Origin: an uncultured Clostridia bacterium
GTDB lineage: Bacteria; Bacillota; Clostridia; TANB77; CAG-508
Assembly: GCA_944386385.1 (NCBI GenBank)
Contig: CALXAV010000020.1
Span: forward strand, 1 to 32,761
Reading direction: 5' to 3'
Length of the DNA stretch: 32,761 nt
Shown: one piece after another, positions 26,537 through 32,761 of the stretch
Position numbering within the stretch: position 1 is the first letter of the stretch
How the letters are laid out: every line of letters starts with the position of its first letter
The notes under the pieces: generated by a model
Database searches by the model: none
What the model was told of the DNA's origin: nothing
Seen by the model: only the letters and a program-made list of their open reading frames with translations
Position numbers and translations under genes: made by a program

Positions 26537-26585
26537 GATGTGTCCCAAATGCGAATTTTTTTGCGCAAAGGAAACGTCCCCAACG
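26537..26585. repeat. REP-like repeat family 2, copy 2
   Basis: It shares GATGTGTCCCAAA and AAAGGAAACGTCCCCAA with 10046-10073. Here a 17-base GC-containing insert (TGCGAATTTTTTTGCGC) separates the halves. It lies five bases from the stop codon of the minus-strand gene at 26591. Confidence 0.75.
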
Positions 26586-26590
26586 CGAAA

Positions 26591-27049
26591 TTACATATCG
26601 TCGTCTTCATCTCCGCATCCAGAACATCCATGGCAATCACCATTACAACCATCTGGGTCATCATCAACATCTCCAGACCAATCTAGTTCTATCATGTTTT
26701 TACATTCTGGACATTCCACTTCTGTTTTGTTTTCATCTACATCTATAAAAAATTCATAATTACAATAAGGACAAGTAATTTCAAAATCAAATCCTTCGTC
26801 ATATATATCTTTTTCTATATTGTTTATTACTTGTTGCATTTTAGACATTCTTTCTTCTATTTGCTTTTGAGTTTTTTCTAATTTATCAATTTCTTCTTTT
26901 TTATAATCCATTATGTTATCAATTTGGTCTAACATGACATCTAAAAAACTTGCAAATCTTCCCTTTACATAATCCAAGTCTTCTTTATTTTTCATGTTTT
27001 TTTCTATGTCATCTAAAAAACTCTTATATTCGGTTTTGATTGTTCCCAT
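26591..27049 (-). CDS. coiled-coil/zinc-ribbon protein linked to efp (CD1247 N-terminal-domain type)
   Basis: This 152-residue protein has an alpha-helical, coiled-coil-like N-terminal half (about 1-85), then a zinc ribbon with CPYC (about 94-97) and CPEC (about 114-117), and an acidic Cys-rich tail (DGCNGDCHGCSGCGDEDDDM). Clostridia commonly keep a gene of this layout directly after efp, annotated in C. difficile as the CD1247 N-terminal-domain protein; its role is unknown. It starts 18 bases after the efp stop, so it is in the same operon. The Cys/His-rich tail (five Cys within 12 residues) may bind extra metal. The naming is from memory and moderately sure. Confidence 0.75.
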   Translation of the reverse strand: MGTIKTEYKSFLDDIEKNMKNKEDLDYVKGRFASFLDVMLDQIDNIMDYKKEEIDKLEKTQKQIEERMSKMQQVINNIEKDIYDEGFDFEITCPYCNYEFFIDVDENKTEVECPECKNMIELDWSGDVDDDPDGCNGDCHGCSGCGDEDDDM

Positions 27050-27067
27050 AAATAATAATCACCTTTC

Positions 27068-27634
27068 CTAAATTCTTTCCATATATTCACCTGTTCTAGT
27101 ATCTATTTTAAGAATATCTCCTATATTTACGAATAATGGAACTTGTATTTCTAATCCAGTTTCTAGTTTAGCTGGTTTTCCTGATGTTGTTGTAGTATTT
27201 CCACTAAATCCTGGTTCTGTATATGTAACTTCTAACTCAACAAATGTTGGTGGTTCTACTGCAAATACATTTCCTTTATAAGAAAGCATTGTTACTTCCA
27301 TATTTTCTTTTAAATATTTTAAACAATCTCCTAATTGGTCTTCATTTAATGGAATTTGATCATATGTATCATTATCCATGAAATAATATAATCCTCCATC
27401 ATTATATAAATATTGCATTGCTTTCTTTTCAATTTCTGCTGCTGGGAATTTATCTGATGGGTTAAAAGTTTTCTCTAATGTTGCTCCTGTTATAACATTT
27501 TTTATTTTTGTTCTAACAAATGCTGATCCCTTTCCTGGTTTTACGTGTTGAAATTCTACAACTCTATAAACATTTCCTTCCATTTCAAATGTTGTTCCAT
27601 TTCTAAAATCTCCTGCTGAATATACTGATGCCAT
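27068..27634 (-). CDS. efp: translation elongation factor P
   Basis: This 188-residue EF-P binds between the P and E sites and relieves ribosome stalling at polyproline. The three beta-domains are recognisable. The modification loop is [12 protein letters not shown], with Lys35 (in PGK) at the position that carries a 5-aminopentanol group in B. subtilis. Domain II has [16 protein letters not shown], and domain III ends with the signature [17 protein letters not shown]-like ([13 protein letters not shown]) and [12 protein letters not shown]. The start at 27634 is preferred to one six codons earlier because AAAGGAG lies eight bases before it. A promoter is visible upstream, and a zinc-ribbon gene follows. 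Confidence 0.97.
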   Translation of the reverse strand: MASVYSAGDFRNGTTFEMEGNVYRVVEFQHVKPGKGSAFVRTKIKNVITGATLEKTFNPSDKFPAAEIEKKAMQYLYNDGGLYYFMDNDTYDQIPLNEDQLGDCLKYLKENMEVTMLSYKGNVFAVEPPTFVELEVTYTEPGFSGNTTTTSGKPAKLETGLEIQVPLFVNIGDILKIDTRTGEYMERI

Positions 27635-27672
27635 AATTATTTCTCCTTTCATTTCTTTAATTAACTTTATCT

Positions 27673-27701
27673 ATTTTACTACATTTTTTAATAAAAATCA
27701 A
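27673..27701 (-). promoter_or_regulatory. efp promoter
   Basis: On the minus strand TTGATT (complement 27696-27701), 17 bp, TAAAAT (complement 27673-27678). It lies between the REP palindrome and efp. Confidence 0.65.
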
Positions 27702-27723
27702 TATATACTTTTATTTATCTTCT

Positions 27724-27754
27724 GCTGTTTTTTGACCCCGTCCTAAAAAACAGC
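27724..27754. repeat. REP palindrome family 1, copy 5
   Basis: GCTGTTTTTT GACCCCGTCCT AAAAAACAGC, 22 bases after the M24 peptidase stop and upstream of the efp promoter. It is identical to the copy at 23447. Confidence 0.95.
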
Positions 27755-27776
27755 ACCCAAAAACAACATTTTACTT

Positions 27777-28835
27777 TTATATTATAATATAATTTTTCTC
27801 AGATTTGGTTAAACTTATACAACCAAATTTTGTTATTTGTACTGTATCTTCTATTCTTACACCAAATTTTCCTGCTATGTAAATTCCTGGTTCATCTGTT
27901 ACTACCATATTTTCTTTAAGTTGTGTATCTGTTCTATAATTAATATATGGTGCTTCATGTATTTCCATTCCTACTCCATGACCTAAGCTATGAATTAAAT
28001 CATATCCATTTAATTTAAAATCATTTTCTACCATCTTTGTAAGTAATCTTGTACTTTCTCCATCTTTCATTTCTTCTAGTGTTTGGACTTGATTTTTTAA
28101 TACTAAGTCATAAACTGGTTTTACATATTCTGGTACACTTCCTACAAAGAATGTTCTTGTCATATCTGAACAATAACCATTTACAATACAACCCATATCT
28201 ATTGTTATTATATCTTGTTCTTGTATTTTTCTATCTGTTGGTACTGCATGTGGCATTGAAGTATTCTCTCCTGAAGCTACTATTGTTTCAAATGCTAAAC
28301 CATCAGTTCTTTGTTTATAATATTCTTCAATCTCCTCTGCTATTTGCTTTTCTGTCATTCCTGGTTTTATATATGTTAGTAAATAACTAAAGCAATTATC
28401 TGTTATTTCACATGCTTTTTCTAAATTCGAAATTTCATCTTTATCTTTTATCATTCTTTGTCTTTCTATAATATGCTCTGTTTCTACTAAATTATTAATT
28501 TTATATTTTCTTATTAATTCTTTATAGTCTGCATATGTAACAAAATATTCTTCAAATCCTACATTCTCACAGAACATAAAGAAATTTTCATAATCATCAC
28601 TTGATACATCATTTATATCATATACTATAATCTCATCATACAATGTAAGAATACTATGTACATGTTCTATATATCTTCCATCTGTTATAAATATATTATC
28701 TTTTCTTGTAAGTAACAACGTCCCTTCTGCATCTATTCCAGTTAAGTATTTTATATTAGTTGGATTAGATATTATTAATCCTTGTAAATCTAAGCTTGAC
28801 ATCGTGTTCCTTAACCATTGTAATTTAGAATTCAT
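27777..28835 (-). CDS. M24-family Xaa-Pro aminopeptidase/dipeptidase
   Basis: This cytoplasmic dinuclear-metal peptidase of about 352 residues removes residues N-terminal to proline. A creatinase-like N-terminal domain (about 1-125) precedes the pita-bread catalytic domain. The five metal ligands are visible: Asp in TIDMG, Asp in YCSDMTRTF, His in SLGHGVGME, Glu in VTDEPGIY and Glu in VRIEDTV. The ATG at 28835 is chosen because AGGGAG lies eight to nine bases before it; an in-frame ATG nine codons earlier lacks a good site. In many Firmicutes this gene (pepP/yqhT) directly precedes efp, as here. The REP palindrome separates it from efp. Confidence 0.93.
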   Translation of the reverse strand: MNSKLQWLRNTMSSLDLQGLIISNPTNIKYLTGIDAEGTLLLTRKDNIFITDGRYIEHVHSILTLYDEIIVYDINDVSSDDYENFFMFCENVGFEEYFVTYADYKELIRKYKINNLVETEHIIERQRMIKDKDEISNLEKACEITDNCFSYLLTYIKPGMTEKQIAEEIEEYYKQRTDGLAFETIVASGENTSMPHAVPTDRKIQEQDIITIDMGCIVNGYCSDMTRTFFVGSVPEYVKPVYDLVLKNQVQTLEEMKDGESTRLLTKMVENDFKLNGYDLIHSLGHGVGMEIHEAPYINYRTDTQLKENMVVTDEPGIYIAGKFGVRIEDTVQITKFGCISLTKSEKNYIII

Positions 28836-28874
28836 ACAATCCATCTCCCTAATTTTTTTCATTTAATATAATAT

Positions 28875-29630
28875 TTATTTTAAATTATACATTCCAAGTG
28901 TAAATATTTGTAGTAATACATTTTTTATCTGTTCAAATGGCACATACATACTAATAAATGTTCCAATTACTATAAATGGTCCAAATGGTATATATTCGCT
29001 TGATTTTTTTATTTTACTAACTAAAAGAATAATACTAAGAATTGCTCCTATTAAGAAAGACATTAAGGTAATGGCAATTATATTTGATAATCCAAAATAT
29101 AATCCAAGTGCTCCCATTAATTTTACGTCACCAAACCCCATTGCTTCTTTTCCATAAAAGATTCCACCTACTAATGTTATAAGTAAGAAAATTCCTCCAC
29201 CTGCAAGCATTCCAAGTAACATATTTATTGTTATTGCTACATCTGATAGTCCATAAAGAAATGCAAATATAATTCCTACTTCAAATATTGTTAAATTTAG
29301 TCTATTGGGTATTATCTGTTCTCTATAATCTATAACAAAAACTGATAGTAACATTGGTGTTAAAATAATATATTTTATTAAATCTAAATTTGCAATAATG
29401 GTATCTTTTATTCCAAACACATATATTAAAGTAACATATATTACTGCTGTTAATAACATTAATATATAATTTGGTTTAAAGTTTAATTTATGTTCTGTAA
29501 AAAATTCTCTTGAAAAGAATTTCTTATATTCTGGAAGTCTTTTATTAGCCCAATTAACCAGTTCTCCTACAAACAATCCTAAAATTGCTGCTATAAAATA
29601 GTATGCTATATGTACGTCATTTATATACAT
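28875..29630 (-). CDS. prepilin peptidase (A24 family)
   Basis: This 251-residue polytopic membrane protein is an aspartic leader peptidase that cleaves type IV prepilin signals after Gly. The two catalytic Asp are in VIDYREQIIPN and in GFGDVKLMGALGL, the diagnostic GxGD motif. Several transmembrane helices fill the rest. The N-terminal region lacks the CxxC pairs seen in many PilD methylase domains. It starts 18 bases after the YqeG gene stop. The prepilin-like protein at 7502-8926 is a plausible substrate, although no pilus ATPase or platform gene is in the window. Confidence 0.9.
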   Translation of the reverse strand: MYINDVHIAYYFIAAILGLFVGELVNWANKRLPEYKKFFSREFFTEHKLNFKPNYILMLLTAVIYVTLIYVFGIKDTIIANLDLIKYIILTPMLLSVFVIDYREQIIPNRLNLTIFEVGIIFAFLYGLSDVAITINMLLGMLAGGGIFLLITLVGGIFYGKEAMGFGDVKLMGALGLYFGLSNIIAITLMSFLIGAILSIILLVSKIKKSSEYIPFGPFIVIGTFISMYVPFEQIKNVLLQIFTLGMYNLK

Positions 29631-29648
29631 TTTATTATTTCTCCTTCG

Positions 29649-30134
29649 TTATCTTTTTTTTATTTTTTGTTTTATTTTATTTTCAATTGGTCTTTTCCAA
29701 GCTGTATACCAAAAATCTTTTTCTTCTAATGAATCAACCAATATTGTATGCATTTTACATCTATTTCCACCAATTATATCTGTAAATATTTGGTCTCCTA
29801 CAACTGCAATATTAGAAGGCTCTTCTCCTAACATCTTAGCTGCCTTTTTCAACCCACTTTTTAATGGTTTTTTTGCAAAAAGTATATATTTTATCCCTAA
29901 CACATTAGATATTTTTTCTACTTTTTCTTTTTTATTACTATTTGATACAATAATTAATTTTACTCCTTGTCCTTTTAATTCTTTTGCCCATTTTTCAACT
30001 CTTTCAGGCATTTCTAAATCATAATTTATTAATGTATTATCCATATCTAATATTAAAGCTTTTATCTTATTTTTTTGTAAATATTCAATTGTTATTTTTT
30101 CTATTTTATCAAAATAATCATTTGGATAAATCAT
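29649..30134 (-). CDS. YqeG-family HAD IIIA phosphatase
   Basis: This 161-residue HAD-superfamily protein shows motif 1 LDMDNTL (nucleophile Asp30, acid Asp32), motif 2 IIVSNSN, Lys in AKKPLKSG and motif 3 VVGDQIFTDIIGGNR. It matches YqeG of B. subtilis in length and order. Related proteins dephosphorylate phosphatidylglycerophosphate in organelles and some bacteria, so a lipid or sugar-phosphate substrate is possible but unproved. The start at 30134 is chosen for GGAGG five bases upstream; the frame is open for 30 more codons without a better site. It begins the run leading to the prepilin peptidase. Confidence 0.9.
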   Translation of the reverse strand: MIYPNDYFDKIEKITIEYLQKNKIKALILDMDNTLINYDLEMPERVEKWAKELKGQGVKLIIVSNSNKKEKVEKISNVLGIKYILFAKKPLKSGLKKAAKMLGEEPSNIAVVGDQIFTDIIGGNRCKMHTILVDSLEEKDFWYTAWKRPIENKIKQKIKKR

Positions 30135-30252
30135 TTCTTCCTCCATAAGCCAATATATCAAATATATATTATCAATATGGTCCTTTTTTGTCAAGAAAAA
30201 CAAGGAAATCTTCCTAAATTTCAATTAAAAAAACCTTAATAAATGATAACTA

Positions 30253-30293
30253 AAAAAGCACTTGCTAAATAATAAATTTAGTAAATGCCTTTT
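30253..30293 (-). terminator. terminator after the SleB-like gene
   Basis: An imperfect stem (arms near 30258-30270 and 30276-30289, about CTAAAT/ATTTAG at the core) is followed on the minus strand by TTTTTT, 50-90 bases after the stop. Confidence 0.65.
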
Positions 30294-30345
30294 TATTGGT
30301 GTTAAATACTTTTTATTTTCTTTTTATAATTTTGTACTGTTTCTT

Positions 30346-31071
30346 TTATTTACAAAACCTATGTCTACCTATAGTTACAGTCATAGGTCTTGACCAAATC
30401 CATTTGTTTGTTGCAGTTGAAGGATTAAAATAATATATTGCTCCATAAGAAGGATCCCAACCATTTAAAGCATCTTGTGCTGCTTTCTTCGCTGTTGAAT
30501 CTGGTGATAAGTTTATTTGTCCATCTCTTACGGCATCAAATGCACCTGACTGGTATATTACTCCTGATATTGTATTTGGAAATGAGCTGCTTTTTACTCT
30601 ATTTAAAACAACTGCTCCTACTGCTACTTGTCCTGAATATGGTTCTCCCCTTGCTTCACCATAAATTATTCTAGAAAGTAAATTCAAATCACTTGAATTA
30701 CTTGTTGTAGAAGATGATGAACTAGAACTATATATTCCCATTGCCTTCAAAGTTGCAGGACCTGCAATACCATCTACTGTAAGTCCATTTTTTCTTTGGA
30801 AATACTTAACCGCTTCTAAAGTCTGACTACCAAATATACCATCTACATTTCCATTATAATATCCCCATCTTTTAAGTTTTTCCTGTATTTGTCTTACTTC
30901 ATCTCCTCTAGAACCATATTTAGATAATGCATCTACTTCATTGTTATTTGTAAAATACATAAAAATAACAGTTGAAAATAATAAAATTATAAATGTAATT
31001 ACTAAGCCCAATTTTAAACTTTTTTTACCTAAAGTTTTTTCTTTAATTTTTTTGTTTTTTTCTTTAAACAT
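30346..31071 (-). CDS. sleB: SleB-type cell-wall (spore-cortex) hydrolase with peptidoglycan-binding domain
   Basis: This 241-residue protein has a basic N-terminus and a membrane or signal helix (about 21-41). A peptidoglycan-binding type 1 domain follows (about 54-112: GSRGDEVRQIQEKLKRWGYY, then GIFGSQTLEAVKYFQ). A Ser-rich linker leads to a SleB/Hydrolase_2 catalytic domain (about 128-241) with the catalytic Glu in IIYGEARGEP and the SPDSTAKKAAQDALNG segment. SleB is a lytic transglycosylase that degrades cortex during germination. The ATG at 31071 is chosen, eight bases after AGG; a GTG lies three codons upstream. The ribosome-binding site lies inside a long stem (31074-31127). A vegetative paralog (CwlJ/YkvT type) is possible. 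Confidence 0.85.
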   Translation of the reverse strand: MFKEKNKKIKEKTLGKKSLKLGLVITFIILLFSTVIFMYFTNNNEVDALSKYGSRGDEVRQIQEKLKRWGYYNGNVDGIFGSQTLEAVKYFQRKNGLTVDGIAGPATLKAMGIYSSSSSSSTTSNSSDLNLLSRIIYGEARGEPYSGQVAVGAVVLNRVKSSSFPNTISGVIYQSGAFDAVRDGQINLSPDSTAKKAAQDALNGWDPSYGAIYYFNPSTATNKWIWSRPMTVTIGRHRFCK

Positions 31072-31073
31072 AA

Positions 31074-31127
31074 AAATCACCTAAATGATAAAATTTCTTT
31101 TTACTATTTTTATCATTTAAGTGATTT
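31074..31127 (-). promoter_or_regulatory. 20-bp stem enclosing the sleB ribosome-binding site
   Basis: Arms at 31074-31093 and 31108-31127 pair with a single mismatch around a 14-base loop. The AGGTGA Shine-Dalgarno of the SleB-like gene lies in the 3' arm (minus strand), so the leader RNA would hide it. Whether this controls translation or is part of an insertion is not known. Confidence 0.6.
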
Positions 31128-31217
31128 ATTATGCATTTTGTCATTATTTTTATAATTTATAATCTTAATACTTTTTTATGCTAAAATTTTCTTTGCTATT
31201 TTTCCTATTATTTAGTA

Positions 31218-31248
31218 GATGTTTTTTGACCCCGTCCTAAAAAACATC
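31218..31248. repeat. REP palindrome family 1, copy 6
   Basis: GATGTTTTTT GACCCCGTCCT AAAAAACATC, overlapping by one base the stop codon of holA (minus strand). It is identical to the copy at 20948. Between this and the SleB-like leader (31128-31217) only AT-rich sequence is seen. Confidence 0.95.
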
Positions 31249-32273
31249 TATGAACAATAATTACAAAGAATTGATTCTAATCCTACTTGTAAATCTATCA
31301 AACCATTTTTATAATTACAATCCAAATCTCTTAATGCTTGTAAAACTTCTTTTAATTCCTTTTCTGTAAAATATTTGCCTTGAGTTTTATATTTGTTTAC
31401 TAAAAATGTTTGGTTTGGTTTTAAGTTTAAAGATGTTACAATATCTTTATTATATTTTGTTGATAGTTTTAAAAAATATAATTTCTTAAAATGGTTATAA
31501 AGCATAACTAAAATTCTTTGTATTGGCTCTTTATTATAAATTAGATTCTTTAATACCTCTAAAGCTTTTGTTGTTTGCTTTTGTCCTAAATTATCAGTTA
31601 AATCAAATATTACTGCTTCTAGTTTCTTTATTGTTAAACTATCTACATCTTCTTTTTTTATAGTTCCACCTTTTCCTGCATATTCTATAAGCTTTCTTAT
31701 TTCGTTTATTACATCTTGCATATTAGTACCGCATATTTCTATAAAATACCTAAGTGTACTATCATCTATTTTTACCTCATAACCATTACAAATAGCTTTT
31801 ATCCTTTTTTCTATTTGAATTGGTTTTTGGAAATCAAATTTACAAACAGTTCCTATTTTATCTAATGTTTTAAATAGCTTTAATCTACTATCTGCATCTT
31901 CTTCTACAAAAACTAGTATAACACTTTGATTTATTATATCTATATTTTCATTAATATAGTCATTTATTTTATCCTTTAAATCACTAAGTTCCTTATTCTT
32001 TCTTTTACCTTCACTTTTAAATAGCCCTGTATTTCTTGCAATTATTAACTTTTTCTCATATCCAAACGCAGGTGTTTCGATATCTTGAATTAATTCTTTT
32101 ACATTTGTATCATCTATTAAAATAAAGTTTATACCTTTTACAGTTTCACCAAATAACTTTCTTATTTTATTCAAATTACTTTCTAGTAAAAACAATTCTT
32201 CTCCATATAAAAGATATATACTATTTAATTTTCCTTGTTTTAATTCCTTTTCTAAATTCTCAATACTAATCAT
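31248..32273 (-). CDS. holA: DNA polymerase III delta subunit
   Basis: This 341-residue clamp-loader delta subunit opens the sliding clamp for PolC. The N-terminus NSIYLLYGEELFLLES is the usual HolA opening. The N-terminal domain I lacks a functional P-loop, as expected for delta. The middle has an EKRIKAICN-type helix and the NMQDVINEIRKLIEYAG segment, and the C-terminal collar domain has the usual GLIDLQVGLESIL ending. Length is normal. The start ATG follows AGGATAGG only a few bases after the HD gene stop, so the two may be co-transcribed. It is often near comEC or rpsT in Firmicutes; here it follows a broken gene. Confidence 0.9.
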   Translation of the reverse strand: MISIENLEKELKQGKLNSIYLLYGEELFLLESNLNKIRKLFGETVKGINFILIDDTNVKELIQDIETPAFGYEKKLIIARNTGLFKSEGKRKNKELSDLKDKINDYINENIDIINQSVILVFVEEDADSRLKLFKTLDKIGTVCKFDFQKPIQIEKRIKAICNGYEVKIDDSTLRYFIEICGTNMQDVINEIRKLIEYAGKGGTIKKEDVDSLTIKKLEAVIFDLTDNLGQKQTTKALEVLKNLIYNKEPIQRILVMLYNHFKKLYFLKLSTKYNKDIVTSLNLKPNQTFLVNKYKTQGKYFTEKELKEVLQALRDLDCNYKNGLIDLQVGLESILCNYCS

Positions 32274-32280
32274 TTACATC

Positions 32281-32649
32281 CTATCCTATTACTTTTGTTT
32301 TTTTATTTCCTTTCGTTAAATCTAGTAATGAATTTAATACTTCTTTACAATTTTCATCTGTTATTTTATTAATACATCTTTCAAAACAAGATGCATCTAA
32401 TCCATATGCTGATACCTGAAGAATAAATTCTAATTGGTCTAAGTTTTTAACAAATTTTGCCTCAATCGTTTTTGCTTCTTCAAACTCTTCCCATAATTCT
32501 AGAAAATCATTATCAAAATCTAAAGAATTTAAAATCTTCTTTATTGCTTCTCTTTCTTGATTATGTTTATCTTCTTTAGTTACCTTATCATAAGGTGTAT
32601 AATCTCCAACGTATACTTCTCCTAATTCATGTACTATACACATTTTCAT
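32281..32649 (-). CDS. HD-domain phosphohydrolase, 5' end lost to an IS200/IS605-type element
   Basis: The visible 122 residues match the C-terminal two-thirds of YfbR/HDDC2-like HD hydrolases: MCIVHELGEVYVGDYTPYDK, then EEFEEAKTIEAKFVKNLDQLE. The expected N-terminal part with the first metal His (a VAEHS-type motif) is absent. The metal pair reads His-Glu rather than the usual His-Asp. The frame stays open upstream through LPYDTLKC, which still looks like HD sequence, then crosses the element end at 32683 and continues into a transposase-like tail. No good start site precedes the internal ATG at 32649. Probably non-functional, or expressed as a fusion. Family activity is on nucleoside monophosphates. 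Confidence 0.65.
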   Translation of the reverse strand: MKMCIVHELGEVYVGDYTPYDKVTKEDKHNQEREAIKKILNSLDFDNDFLELWEEFEEAKTIEAKFVKNLDQLEFILQVSAYGLDASCFERCINKITDENCKEVLNSLLDLTKGNKKTKVIG

Positions 32650-32682
32650 ACACTTTAATGTATCATAAGGTAGTTTATATTT

Positions 32683-32761
32683 GTGAACTACCCATTGTCT
32701 AAAGCCAATGGGCTTCCTGCTTCTTAGACCTCGTAACCTACTATCTCCACAGGCGTTTATT
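32683..32761 (-). mobile_element. right end of an IS200/IS605-type element with tnpB 3' tail (partial)
   Basis: The outer end GTGAACTACC (plus strand, from 32683) is followed by the hairpin CCCATTG / CAATGGG (32691-32697 and 32706-32712) and GGCTTCCTGC. On the minus strand the reading frame at the window edge encodes INACGDSRLRGLRSRKP, which resembles the C-terminal tail of TnpB-type accessory proteins. In this family the RE hairpin zone also overlaps the 3' guide RNA (omega RNA) of TnpB. Only 79 bases are visible, so this is inferred. Solo relatives lie at 14921 and 20877. Confidence 0.6.

Noticed and set aside
19617-31248. Reading the six palindromes as intrinsic terminators or as a CRISPR array
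   Set aside because: No U-tract follows the stems, and copies are dispersed singly after genes rather than spaced in an array.

Overview
The window comes from an AT-rich, low-GC Gram-positive bacterium, most likely an uncultured endospore-forming member of the Clostridia. The grounds are a Gram-positive PolC, dimeric glycyl-tRNA synthetase under a T-box, an H-type small acid-soluble spore protein, a SleB-type spore-cortex hydrolase, a YqeG phosphatase, and clostridial prepilin-like N-termini. No species can be named from the sequence alone.

Layout. 1-2124: start of an rRNA operon read on the minus strand (consensus promoter, 16S, tRNA-Ile; the 23S lies off the left edge). 2199-6981: a minus-strand operon rhodanese - lepA - rlmB - large membrane-anchored protein. 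7019-7385: a gene-free, very T-rich stretch bracketed by DnaA-box-like sequences. 7502-10080: prepilin-like GLUG-repeat surface protein, DUF1294 membrane protein and two gene-poor intervals with structured repeats. 10081-14832: polC with an apparently duplicated OB-fold. 15124-16504: a 37-residue Cys/Gly-rich peptide facing a cadherin-like-domain membrane protein. 17156-19612: U32-family protein. 19617-20978: a REP-associated tyrosine transposase (RAYT) between inverted palindromes, then an RNHCP zinc protein. 20980-25085: nucleoside kinase, SspH-like spore protein and GlyRS with its T-box. 25235-25967: tRNA-Trp and an M23 peptidase. 26591-30134: a minus-strand run YqeG - prepilin peptidase - M24 peptidase - EF-P - zinc-ribbon protein. 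30346-32649: SleB-like hydrolase, holA and an HD-domain gene cut at its 5' side by an IS200/IS605-type element at the right edge.

Three overlays stand out. (1) A 31-base palindrome occurs six times, each just after a stop codon and always in the same orientation relative to the upstream gene; two copies bracket the RAYT gene. (2) Three plus-strand, single-gene units (16607-17068, 22693-23123, 25971-26505) each have a near-consensus promoter with 17-bp spacer and extended -10, a leader, an unrecognised short ORF with more G/C-ending codons than its surroundings, and their own terminator; one carries an in-frame amber codon. (3) IS200/IS605-like end sequences occur at the right edge and as two degraded solo copies.

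Most coding is on the minus strand, so replication probably runs right to left here. The housekeeping content (translation: lepA, efp, glyRS, rlmB; replication: polC, holA) is normal; the novelty lies in the intergenic material.
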